A stretch of DNA of 64,000 nucleotides from assembly GCA_963082975.1 (NCBI GenBank), contig OY720348.1:63513719-63577718 (forward strand), in the 5' to 3' direction. Source of the stretch: Labia minor. Taxonomy: Eukaryota > Arthropoda > Insecta > Dermaptera > Spongiphoridae. A program made the translations under genes and the position numbers. A model generated the notes under the pieces. That model was not told the origin of the DNA, ran no database searches, and worked only from the letters and a program-made list of their open reading frames with translations. Shown one piece after another: positions 32,609 through 43,307 of this stretch; the first letter of the stretch is position 1; every line of letters starts with the position of its first letter.

Positions 32609-32706
32609 AATGTAAACGCCACTGGGATGCTGGTGTAGGGCATTGGCAATGACCTTTTTCATTCTGTTGTGTGCCCGACAACAGCGCCCCCATGGCGTTT
32701 ATATTT
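32609..32706. mobile_element. Mini-MITE M, copy 1
   Basis: Inverted ends TGTAAACGCCACTGGG and CCCATGGCGTTTATAT. The interior shares GGCATTGGCAATGACC and CCCGACAACAGCGCCCCCAT with the opposite strand of 56957-57037. About 100 bp. Confidence 0.5.
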
Positions 32707-33847
32707 TTCTATAGTAACACCATCAACTAGAAACTTTGGTGAAATCTTTATGTATTATTTTCTTTTGGTATTTTAGTTCAAAATGATTAAAAATCACTTC
32801 AATTAAATCTAAAAGTAATAAGAGACATTATCAATAAAGATTTGTTGTTTGTTTCAATCCGAGAGTCAAACAAATAACTATACTATTTATAGTATTTAAA
32901 GGTGGGAAGTGTATGTGGGTTTGATTAAACAGTTGGCTTGTCAATGAGCAATGAATCTTTATAAAGTTTTTCGTTTGTGAATATAATACCAGCAGAAATT
33001 GCATAAAATTGTCAAGCGTAATGAGACGTGGTGAAAAAAAGGTGAAGCAAACCTCATGAAAGTCAGACAACACACAGCAACTGTAAGGGAACAGTAAAAC
33101 ACTTGATCCATCCACTTTACAGTCCAGACATATCACCATATGTTTTTCACATGCTTGAACCGTTGATTAGAAATATTCATTTTTATTTTACATTAATAAA
33201 ATGAAAAAAAAATACCACAATGTTGAAAAAAATATATAATAAAATAAAGAAATTATGTAGAAAAATAATTTGTAGAAGTATTCTGTAAAAAATATTTTGT
33301 TTATACAGGAAGTTTTTATAATTTGATTGATCTAAGTATATATATATAGATATATATAATCAAAATAATGAGACAGATAATTTTGATTAGGTTGACATTT
33401 GATCATTTTCAATCAATCTTGTGATCCGTTGATTAGATCCCCTCTTTTTCATTTCCTCCCTTCCTCCACTAAGAGGGATGATATTTTTTGACATCCGTCT
33501 AACGCTCCGGCTGCTGCATTCAATCTGAGTGCCCTGACGATAATCCGCTCTCGTGTTAATGATCAATCTCTGAGATGAGAAGTGGTCCTTGGGGCTCGTC
33601 GAGGATCCCTTCTGAAATGGGATTCAAATGAAGATTCCTTTACTCATTCAAGCGGATCCATTATAATTATAGGAACAGGCAATGACAATGAAGTGTGTAC
33701 ATACATTCTCAACCCACATTTTTCACATATCACATTTACTACTAGAAATAATTATTAAAATCTACTTAACTTTTCTAAGATATTAAATTAAAAAAAAAAG
33801 TAATTTTAATTCAATTAATTGTAATTGTAATTGTAATTGTAATTCAG
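32707..33847. other. Spacer with higher-complexity island C
   Basis: 32830-33140 is A/T-rich with a 102-codon minus frame of no known type. 33420-33690 is more balanced (GCTCCGGCTGCTGCATTC, GGGGCTCGTCGAGGATCC) and matches nothing else here. The (TTGTAA)n run near 33820 abuts the next element. Confidence 0.4.
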
Positions 33848-34403
33848 TATTGCGATCACGAAAATTTTCAATATCGAGATTTTGATGTTTTTATATGTTT
33901 TGAAGGTTCCTGAATCATTATCACTAAGGTTGAGAAAAATGTGTGTGTGTGTGTGTATGTAGACAAGATTCCGCAAAAACGGTTTGAGCTAGAATAATGA
34001 AATTTGGTATACGGGCATTATTCAATATTCGTAGTTTTCTATCAACTTTTGAGAAATGTAGCTCTTTCGGAAGACGGTCATTACCTACAACGTTTTGATT
34101 TTTTTTCCTCTAAAGTGACCGTAAAAATAAAGATATATGTATGATAATTTTTCACATGATTAAAAATTGTGTAAAACTGCTATATATAGAATTTCAGCTT
34201 GATTAAATTGCTGAAAGTACCGGAATTAATGTTTAAACTGGCAATCACGCGTCTGCACGTGACGTGGTGCCTTCAACAAAGAGGTTTAATAAATATTATT
34301 TATTAATTTTGATTTATAATTTAATTAATTAAATTTAATTTAAATATAATATATATTAATTAATCCAATTCAAATTTGCGAGATAGTCCAGTGGAGACAC
34401 TCC
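33848..34403 (+). mobile_element. Helentron-like element H7
   Basis: Lacks the first ~20 bp (starts AGTATTGCGATCACG after a TTGTAA repeat). It has the GTGTGTGTGTATG run, AACGGTTTGAGCTAGAATAA, and a 3' end with GCGAGATAGT, CAGTG-GAGA-CACTC, CAG and T(n). A deletion removes GCCAAACATGCGCTG. Confidence 0.82.
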
Positions 34404-34816
34404 AGATTTTTTTCTACAATAATAATTTACAAATATTTTTTAAACACTCTCAATAAATGATATTTGATATCGATGAAATTTTATTTAATAATTATTCTTT
34501 TAATAAAATATTTATTTCACATCCTAATTATTATTATTATTTTTTTAAATACATGAATTAGTTGAACATCTTGAAATGAGAATTAACTTTTGAAGTTTAA
34601 GAGAAAGTCAAGAGGTTAGCAGTTTTTGGAATATTTAAGAGGCGAAAACATACCAAGCTTAGAGCTTAAAGGATTGAAGTTTATAGGATAAGAAAGAAAG
34701 TGAGAGTGGGAGAGAATTCTAACGTATAGGAAACATTTAAAATTTCCAGATGCCTTGAATCATCATAGAACATTTAATATTTAAGTTTCATATACGAGTA
34801 CCAATTTATTTATTTT
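34404..34816. other. AT-rich spacer
   Basis: A/T-rich to 34560, then purine-rich sequence at 34600-34720; no match to known families here. Confidence 0.4.
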
Positions 34817-35230
34817 TAGCGACCGAGGATAGCAAGGGAAGGTCTATCTGTCCATTGTGTGTCCGTATAGAATGGCTCAACGAATTTTTATAAAATTTGG
34901 TATATTTACTTAATGCTTCAGTAGCATCAATTCATCAACTTTTTGGGTGTATATTTGGAACCCGAAAATGGTAGTTTACAAAGTATTAATTTTATATTCA
35001 TTGTCGGAAATTTTTCACTTACAATATAGTGATAATTAATAATTGAGTAATTAAATTAAAAATAAAAAGCAAGATAATATATTATAGTCATTTTAATTCA
35101 AGTTTTAAAAATATATTTTTTTATACTTTATATATACAATATATATATATATATATATATATATGTTTGAAAATTAATTTATTTAAAATCGTCCCTTGGT
35201 TCTGTGTCTAGTCACAGTTCATTTTTTAAT
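34817..35230 (+). repeat. Repeat Z, copy 1
   Basis: Collinear with 62823-63205: GACCGAGGATAGCAAGGGAA, GTCTATCTGTCC, AATGGCTCAACGAATTTTTA, AAATTTGGTATATTTACTTA, TTCATTGTCGGAAATTTTTC and GTTCTGTGTCTAGTCACAGTTC at the end. It ends near a (TA)n run. No coding sequence; the class is unknown, but its motif content resembles Helitron-type repeats. Confidence 0.7.
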
Positions 35231-35605
35231 AGAAAATAATTCGAATAATTTATGAAAAAAATCCCTTTGATAGTGAGTATGTGTTTGTTTGTTTTTCTAT
35301 AAAAATGACTCCATTTGTGTCAGATTAGTTGTATGACATGGAATCTCTCAGGTTGGATGTAAAATAAATTTAACAGAAGGAAGGGGAAGGGAAGGTGGGT
35401 CTACTCGGGAGTTAATTTATAGTATTAAAACTAATGTTTACATTTGTTTTTATACAACACAAAATCAAAAAAAAAAAAAAAAATCAAAACAAATCAGTTA
35501 TTTGATCCTTCAAGAGAATACGTGTTTATGTTTGTTACTTTTTATTTAATATTTATTTTTTGTTTATAATTTGTAATTTAGTTATTTAAATAATATAATT
35601 TTATA
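35231..35605. other. AT-rich spacer
   Basis: A/T-rich, with a poly-A run at 35468-35483. Nothing else seen. Confidence 0.45.
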
Positions 35606-36130
35606 GTACCTTGTTCACCGAGCTGCGGCTCTGTAGTTTAAAAAAAATTATTCTTATGAACTATGAATATTTAAAATTAAGATTATTATTTAAAATAAAT
35701 GAACGACAAAATATATGAAACAATTTTCAAATAATTTAAAAGAACATAAATTAACAAAAACATGCAGCCCTTAAACGTACGTATTAATGCACTGAAAGAC
35801 AGAAAAGTATGGCCTGTGGATATAACATAATATATATTTCATAATTTGTTTACAAAATATTATTAAAATAAATATTTTTTGTTTTATTCTATTTATAATA
35901 TTTTGCATTTAAGGAAGCGGTGTCCACTCTTGCCCGGTGTCATTTTTTTTTATTATTAAAATTCCTATTTTAAATTAAGAAAAAACTAAAAAATATTATT
36001 TTTCCCGAGACTGAAACCAATACAGATAAATTTTTCTTAATAAATATTATCTATGGTGTGAATTTGAAAAAAATAATACGAGTGGTTTAATATTTCAAAA
36101 ATACAAATATATATATACAATTTCTTTATA
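35606..36130 (-). repeat. Repeat family Y, copy 5
   Basis: Starts with the inverted terminal box (GTACCTTGTTCACCGAGC), then TATGAACTATGAATAT, ACGTACGTATTAATGCAC, GGAAGCGGTGTCC, and ends with GACTGAAACCAATACAGAT and ATCTATGGTGTGAATTTG. It is closely similar to copy 2. Confidence 0.7.
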
Positions 36131-36589
36131 TACAAATTTATATTATATACAAATTTTGATTTATTTTTTTTTTGTAACTAGTTTATCAATAGAATAATTA
36201 TGTATTAAACATTTTATTGTTATTTTTAATGCAAATAATAGATTTGAAAGTAAAAATAAAAAAAAAAATAACATTTGAAAAATAATAATTTGTCAATTAA
36301 AACACTCTCAATTTGGTGTTAAATGAATTTATTTGTTTGCTTTATACGCATTTTAGTAAAATAATATTTCTGATGATTGTGTGCATAATGTAAATAAATA
36401 AACGAATTGGAAAACAGAATTTTCTATATTTAAAACAAACTAAAATATTAGTTAGAAATTAATAAAGAATTATTTATGAAAAATAAATAATAAGTTATAT
36501 GATATTAAATAATATCAGTGAAGTGCATTTCGATAAAAGTCGTAATGTATAATATTTTGTAATTTAATTTTTATTTATTACTAATTATT
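36131..36589. other. AT-rich spacer
   Basis: A/T-rich; no feature recognised. Confidence 0.5.
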
Positions 36590-36800
36590 AAAGGAATTGG
36601 ATGAACTCTAAGCAATTCAAACATAGTAAGGATTATAAAATGGAGAAGACTACTATGGATAGGACACGTGGCTAGAATCGGAGAGAAAAGACTGGCGAAA
36701 ACTAAATTGGGAAACGTCCGCTTGGATGGACAATGTGGTTCAGAATAGGGATAGTTCCGTAGAGCCACAGAGATACATAGAGATTATTATTATTATTAAT
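36590..36800 (+). pseudogene. LINE C-terminal fragment L4
   Basis: Reads NSNIVRIIKWRRLLWIGHVA then RIGEKRLAKTKL, the conserved '(I)VR(V/I)IK.RR..W.GHVARMGE' box near the end of the LINE polyprotein. It continues to a tail CCACAGAGATACATAGAGA and (ATT)n, the 3' end of the element. 5'-truncated and frameshifted. Confidence 0.8.
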
Positions 36801-38026
36801 TAGTAATTTAAAAAATATTTAAAAAGATCGGTATTAATTAATAAAACTTAGTGAGTGAAAGAGTTATATATTCTATCTGTAAAATGTCATTTTATGGTCT
36901 CAGGAGTCTTGATAGCCCGACCCTTGTCAAAATGATTTATAGACCCTCCTATTATCTATTTATCACTAATATTTCATCATTATTTTAATTATTATATATT
37001 TATTCTCGAGAAAAAGACAAATTGTATGCAGACCTTTGGCAAAGACCAATCTTGTTTCCCTAACAGCTGAAAGGTATGATATTTAGTCAACTTTATAAAT
37101 ATTATTAATTTTTTATATTTTCAATACACTTTTTTAATAATTTTTTAATAATAATCGGTGAATAATAAGAATATTTTTGAATTTTTTTCATTTTTTTATA
37201 AAATATACTACGATAATATAGGATGCTTGGAGATAGTAAAAATAGATTCGAATGAAATGAAAGAAAAAAAATGTGTCACGATTCAACATTTCAATTCATT
37301 CTTTTACGCTCAAAGCGAAAGTGAACCACAAGCTTAATTATCATATTAAAACTTAAAATAGTACAATAAAATAAAAAAAATATACTACAATACTTCTATG
37401 ATAAATAAATATTTCAGAGAGATGAAAATTATAAATAAAATAACTTCTTACAGGTGTAATAAGAGAATCTTGCCAATTCAATAAGTGATATTATATATTC
37501 AACTGGTTTCATTTCTCGTATCCATATTTATATGTATATAATTATTTTTACATTTCGCGCCCTCTTTCATTTGGCACGTGCCATCATTTCTTAGTAACGC
37601 CTCTGATTATATGTATGAATTTGAATAGTAAAATGAAGATAAGTAAAATTTTATTTTTTGAATTATTTGAAATTTTATAAGAGTATAAAAAAGTTAGATC
37701 CATTCATAACCTGGATGAGGTTACAATAAGAAATAAATATTTTATAACATGTGTGGAAAAATAAAAAAAAAAAAAAATGCTTGTAAATTCTAATTTAATT
37801 TAGTACTATTACTATTATTTTTTACATTTATTTCATTAAATTTTATTATACATCTTCTAGACTTGATAGATACCTAAAACGTAGCATAAAAATGTAATGT
37901 ATACGTTGTCGCTATTACAATAAATGTCTTTTTTGCCGATCTTAGGGTATAAAAGTCCAGTAAATTGTTTTTTTATGATTTAAAATGATAGGGAAGGGGA
38001 GAGAAATATGACATAGTTAAAAGATT

Positions 38027-38030
<4 letters not shown>
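36801..38030. other. AT-rich DNA
   Basis: A/T-rich with a few mixed patches (36890-36950; 37555-37610 with CGCGCCCTCTTTCATTTGGC). No gene. Confidence 0.45.

Positions 38031-38065
<35 letters not shown>
38031..38065. repeat. (TA)n microsatellite
   Basis: About 17 TA units. Similar runs lie near 35137, 40435, 52005 and 62080. Confidence 0.9.
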
Positions 38066-38068
<3 letters not shown>

Positions 38069-38400
38069 GGATAGGTTAGAAACGTTTGGAGAAATTGAGT
38101 TGCTGAGGCCAAACATTTTTGAGTTGTCCTTCTTCTGTTGTTATATACCTCCTCTCTTCATCTTCATCTTTCTCTCTCTTCTTTAAGGGTGTTTTCCATT
38201 CGAGGGAGAGCGAGGTTCTCGGTGGCATATTTTATGATAGTATCGGTTCCCCAGAATTCGAATAGTCAGTTGCCTCATGCGCCTGGTTCATTAGCACCAA
38301 GGATTCTCAGTTCCTGCAACTTGAGACCGAGCATTCAACTATTTAATTGAATTAAATTAGAAAATGTGTTCTTGGCTGGTATCGAAGTCCCCTCTTCTTG
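38066..38400. other. Higher-complexity patch
   Basis: 38100-38350 is pyrimidine-rich, then balanced (GGGAGAGCGAGGTTCTCGG, CATGCGCCTGGTTCATTAGC). A 70-codon plus frame (38138-38350) is not recognised. It matches no repeat in the window. Confidence 0.35.
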
Positions 38401-39099
38401 ATTGCCCTCATTAATTATAATTAATATAATATTAATAATAAATATTAATAAAAATTTTTAAAAAAACATTCCACTTATCTATGATTTATTTGCACTTAAC
38501 TTCCTTTATGGAAACAAAAAACTTTTTCAAATTCAATAATATATTCCAAATCAATGCCTAAAATGGCCTTAAAAAAATAATGAAAGATCATTTTTAATAT
38601 AAATTTATAAAATTATTTTTTTGTTCTTTTATTTTATTTTTTTTTTATTTTTTTTTTTTTTTAAATTGCAAAATGAAATTGTTAATATTTTGTTTTTTTA
38701 TTTATTTGTTATATACCTATTATTTATTTATATTATTATATGCATGTAAAAAAATAATAATACCAGAGAGATGATTGAAAGAATGATGGTGTGTTAAAAT
38801 CACAATGGAGCTCAATAATTGTTCCACGTTAAATGATATACTATATATTTGGATTATACTAGATTTTAATATTCATGAAATATTCATTCGCCTATAATGA
38901 TAGAATGTGTGTGTATTTATGAATAACTATTATTTATCACAAAAGGCTATTTACTATTCTTATTCATAGGAATGTTTGTAGCAAATAGGTGATCAAAAAT
39001 TAATAGTTTTGCCATAAATGCAAATACGTGTATCAAAAACAGACAAATTAAAATAAATAAAAGCGAGTGGAAATTAAATAAGGATAATTAATATATATA
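38401..39099. other. AT-rich DNA
   Basis: Nearly pure A/T with a long T-run near 38650; no feature recognised. Confidence 0.5.
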
Positions 39100-39951
39100 A
39101 AAAAATTAATTGTATATTTTATTAAAAATATTTAATAAAAGAAATCACCTAACAATTTATTTTATTTCATATTAAATTTATTAAAATAATTTTATCAAAT
39201 CATTATATTTATTTATTTTTTTTTTAAATTTATTTATTAATTTTTATTATAATTTGTTTTTTTCTAATTGATCATTTAATATTAATAATCATTTATTTAT
39301 ATATATGTAGGAATATTTTGATCACGGATGAGGGACCAAAATAATGTAGAGGCTGTGGAGGAGATTTCTCGAGAGAGCAACAGGAAGACTTCTTTGGGTT
39401 TTTCAATGAAAGCTTATAATTTTCTTAAAAAACGATTTATTTACGAATAAATAAGCAAATAATTAATTAATATATCTATCTATCTATCTATATATATATA
39501 TTAATATATTTATCCCGCCCTTATCGAGCATTAATAGTGATGGTAGAAGGATCGGGAGACTTTCCTCTGGACGTCACCAAGGCCTTGTGTCAACCATGAT
39601 TGGGAGTGAGGAAACCCGCGGCATTTCCTCTGGCATGGGTTATTGGATAAATTACAATCTAGTGTGTCGACAATGGCCCTTCTTAAAGTGAGTGGAGTGT
39701 TAAGGCCGCGACACCTCCATTTACCGAGAGTCGCTCTGCCACAACTTTAACTTCTCACATATATATAATGAATTATATTTAATTAAATACATTTAATAAA
39801 AGAAATCATCTAAGAATTAAATTATTTCAAACTAAATTTCTTAAAATATTCATCAAACAGTTATTTATTTATTTTTTAGATTTATTGATTATTTTTTTTT
39901 CTATAATTTGTTTTTTTTTAATTGATCATTTAATATTAATGTTCATTTATC
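39100..39951. repeat. ~190-bp direct repeats flanking a 460-bp island
   Basis: 39100-39300 and about 39765-39951 are diverged direct repeats at a period of 661 bp. Both contain ATTTAATAAAAGAAATCA, and both end with TAATTTGTTTTTTT, AATTGATCATTTAATATTAA and TCATTTAT. Between them, 39310-39440 and 39511-39760 are more balanced (CATTAATAGTGATGGTAGAA, GGAAACCCGCGGCATTTCC). This could be a local duplication or a very small LTR-type (TRIM-like) element. No primer-binding site or polypurine tract was identified. Confidence 0.5.
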
Positions 39952-40427
39952 TAGTTAATGAATGTGTCAATTTCAAAAATGATTTTAATTCGCGACTAGT
40001 ATTTTGTAATATGGACAAAAAAATAGAAATTGATTGAAATATAATTTAATTTAGCCTATTCTATTTTAAAATAAACAAATATTTAATTTAGGATTTGTTT
40101 TGGCTGCTAAGGGCCGCTTATCCTATTTGACAGGATGAATAATCGCTGGAAAAAATTAATTAACTCCTAAAGCCGCTTGGTTGCAATATTCCTTTATTAT
40201 CAATTCAATTATTTATTACTAATATAATTAATCAACCAAAACAAACATAATATGTATACATACATATATATATATATATATTATTTTTCTTCTTGTATTC
40301 CATCCCACACCAAAAATTATCTTTTTACCATCCAAAAAAAAATAAAAAATTATATTATAAGAGAAGATTTATAAAATTAAATGTTAATCATTATTAAATT
40401 TGCATAATCATAACAATAAATATTTAA

Positions 40428-40463
<36 letters not shown>

Positions 40464-40924
40464 GAAAAATAAACGAAATATAAAATACTTAATTCGCCAA
40501 GTTTGTATCCCCAGATGAAAGATATCGGTCAATGTTGTGAGGTAATAAAAAACAATTTTCAAGATTGAATTTTTATGTCAAGATAACGTATAAATAATTA
40601 TTTAGATTAACATGATATTTTTTTATATATTTTGAAAAATAGATAATAAATTATGAAACTAAGTTCCACAATCAGATGATAAAACATTCAATTAAACGGA
40701 CTAAAAATAAAAATCAGAATGAATTATGTAATAAAACAGAAAAATTGAAAAATATAAATTAAATTGTTATAAAAATTATATAAAAATGTAAATGTGGATT
40801 AAACATTTTTTAAATAGTGGACCATGTCTTGCTGGCAAGATAAGAAAGGAAAAGAGATGGATGGAGGTGGCTGAGAAATTTTTAAAATTCATCTATGCAA
40901 GAAAGAAAAATATTTGAATATAAA
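39952..40924. other. AT-rich DNA
   Basis: A/T-rich with TA runs at 40262-40280 and 40435-40460. A small mixed patch lies near 40100-40190. No gene. Confidence 0.5.
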
Positions 40925-41212
40925 AAAACTCTGACTTGGTACGACTTTCTTCGCAACGGCAATGCATATCAAGTCGGTTAAATCAATTAGGTGTCCTATG
41001 ATCAGTAGAATGGGTCCTATCAACCTTCACCTTGATTTTCTTGATCGCAGGCGCTACTTTTTATCAAATTTCTTCGCATTTTTGATCCCGGAGGCTGGAT
41101 TGACTCCATCCCATAGAACCCAGCTAGAGAAATTTCCTTGCCAGACCCGGGACTTGAACCCGGAACCACGAGAATGTAAGGCAGCTTTGCTAACCTCTCA
41201 CCCTGTGGCGTC
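40925..41212 (-). mobile_element. SINE-A copy 4
   Basis: Almost complete on the minus strand: GACGCCACAGGGTGAGAGG head, GGGTTCAAGTCCCGGG B box, GGGTTCTATGGGATGG, AGTAGCGCCTGCGATC, and a tail near AAGTCAGAG-T(n). The frame across it (40962-41222) is a SINE artefact also seen in other copies. Confidence 0.87.
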
Positions 41213-41338
41213 TTTTATTTAAATATAAATAATATAATAATAATAAAGCTATTGTTATATTTCTTTTATAAAAAATATTGTAAGTAAAAAATAAAAAAGT
41301 AACTTGACTCTCGAATATCTTCTGAAAGGAGAACGCCT

Positions 41339-41535
41339 AATAATTACGCTCTCTCGGGGTAGAGGTGTTGTATGATCATTACAATGAACCTTGAACCATA
41401 AATATGACGATATTATTCTTGACTTCTTATTTCAAGTTGTTTTCCAATTTTAATCACATAACTCGGGGATCGAACCAGGAGTCCAGGTGCTGAATATGCA
41501 AACTTGCTGTCCATCACCCAAAATATATCGGGGCC
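41339..41535 (-). mobile_element. Second tRNA-derived SINE (SINE-B), single copy
   Basis: On the minus strand TGGTTCGATCCCCGAG is a perfect tRNA B box (41463-41478). Upstream of it lie GGTGATGGACAGCAAG and CAGCACCTGGACTCC, a plausible tRNA-like 5' half. The whole does not fold as a proper tRNA by eye and no anticodon arm is clear. The downstream boundary is a guess. Confidence 0.45.
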
Positions 41536-42357
41536 AACAAATATTATTGTATAATAATAAATGTTTTCATTTTTGAAAATAGTAATAAAATAATACTATC
41601 TTCAAAACATGATAAAAATTAAATAGAAATAATTACTGAATCATTCCAATCTTGAATTTTTTGTTTACTCTTGTATTATTTAAAAAAAAGCATATATGTA
41701 TTTGTATTTTTTTTTTGTTCTAGAATAAAATGAATGAAATAAAATAAAATAAAATACAAACGTGTAGGATTTCAAAAGAGGGAGGAGGATGTTGCATCCT
41801 ATCTAAATTTCGTTTCAGTAATAAAATTTCATCAAAATTTTCTTTAGTAAATTTTCCAACTTTTTTCTTTTTTTCTTTTTTAATTCTCCAATATTAGATT
41901 CAAGTTGAAATCCACTCCCACCATTCTCTATCATCCACCCAGATAAAAAAATCAAGATCAAAGTTTATTAAGATGAATGCAAGGGCAGGACTCGAAAAGC
42001 CCAAGTATGTGATATATTTCCGTAGATATTGCAACAACAAATGGAGAAATCGCATCTGAGCTCCTATCTAACACAACCCGCATCCCCGCAGCCTTTTCTT
42101 TTTTATTAAGGTGTCAGCGCTCTATGAAAAATAATATTCATTTAGAAAGGCTTCCGTTTTCATCATTCTATCTATCTTTATTTAGGACAATGGCTTCCAT
42201 TTTGAACGACTGTGTTGAATTTATCTCTGATCCGTCAACACTATAAATATTTTATTCATTATAAAAAAAATCCAATTTCTTTATATTTATTTATTAATTT
42301 AAATAGAATTTAAAATTTTTAAAATAATAAAAAAAAAAAAAAAAATTAGGTGTAACA
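41536..42357. other. AT-rich DNA
   Basis: A/T-rich with a more balanced stretch at 41930-42130 (GCATCCCCGCAGCCTT). It ends in a poly-A run at 42330-42346. No supported gene. Confidence 0.4.
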
Positions 42358-43005
42358 TAATAGATAATATAAAAAAAGGTTTTTGTCTACACATTCCTCA
42401 GAATTTAAAATTTTTTGCATATCTTTCTGTTTCATAACCTCTAGAATCCAAAAGTGACTTTTCATGTTTGTCTGTCCGGAAATTCTGACGTTATAGATTC
42501 AAAATTGACTGAACCGATTTCGATGAAATTACATCACAATATTCTTGCATATCTCTATTTGAACATTGGCTATAAATTTTATTAATCTCTAATCAATAAC
42601 TGCGGAAAGTAATTTTTTAAAATTTGATATGTACATGTTGTCATTCAGCAGCGCAACGAATACAATATAAAGAATGTTTATAATATTTATAATTTTATTT
42701 TTATTTTTCTAATATTTGCAATATTTCAATGGATCATATTGGCCTTTTTAATTTATTTAACACACTGAAAACATTCACATTGCGACTATATTACCTCTTT
42801 TAATTTTTAAGATTATATGAATAAATAATTTTAATTTTGATCTCATAATTGGATTTTCACGTAAGTATGGACAATGTAGGAAGGGACGTGAGAGAGTTGA
42901 GAAAAAGTAGAAATCGGAAGGATGTAGTACAGAATAGGAACATTTAGAGAAATATGGTTGCTATGGCCAAAAACTATCGAATTCCCTAGAGCCATAAAGA
43001 ATTTT
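42358..43005 (+). mobile_element. Helitron/LINE chimera, 3'-incomplete
   Basis: The 5' part (AAAAAAAGGTTTTTGTCTAC, ACTGAACCGATTTCGATGAA, AATCAATAACTGCGGAAAG, CATGTTGTCATTCAGCAGCG, GATCTCATAATTGG) is collinear with 31667-31990. It joins LINE sequence at almost the same point (TATGGACAATGTAGGAAGGG). The Helitron 3' hairpin and CTAG were not found after the LINE part. Confidence 0.65.
42865..43000 (+). pseudogene. LINE C-terminal fragment L5
   Basis: Reads MDNVGRDVREL, then VVQNRNI, RNMVAMAKNYRIP, stop and SHKE, the same terminal LINE region as L1 and L3. Confidence 0.78.
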
Positions 43006-43307
43006 TTAGGTTGCCCGAGGAACGTTGCCTGTTGGTTGATCAAGATCAATCAGCCTCTCAATATTTAATCATCCAATGACCCGAAAAGCAGTCCTCACAT
43101 TAAAAGCAACTAGAAACGATAGGTAACCAACCAGTCAACCTGAAGAATTCTATTCAAATTACAAAAATTTAATAAATTCATTTTTCATACCTTTCAATGT
43201 ATTTAAATATAGAATTGGATTAAGTATATATAATTAAAATTTATTTTCACATTTGCAATGCAAGGGTAACGGTTTGTTTCTTCCGAGTCAATATATATAT
43301 TACAATA
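43006..43307. other. Spacer
   Basis: 43010-43140 is moderately balanced (TTGCCCGAGGAACGTTGCC) and unmatched; then A/T-rich. Confidence 0.35.

Noticed and set aside
40962-41222. Similar proteins ('...NLYLDFLDRRRYFLS...LIPEAGLTPSHRPQ...') predicted at 27195, 40962, 47326, 49058 and 62643.
   Set aside because: They all lie on SINE-A copies, antisense to the SINE promoter. They are similar because the SINE is repeated, not because a protein family is conserved.
41455-41530. Perfect B box TGGTTCGATCCCC on the minus strand as a tRNA gene.
   Set aside because: The upstream half lacks a convincing D arm and anticodon arm and the acceptor ends do not pair by eye, so I list it as SINE-like.
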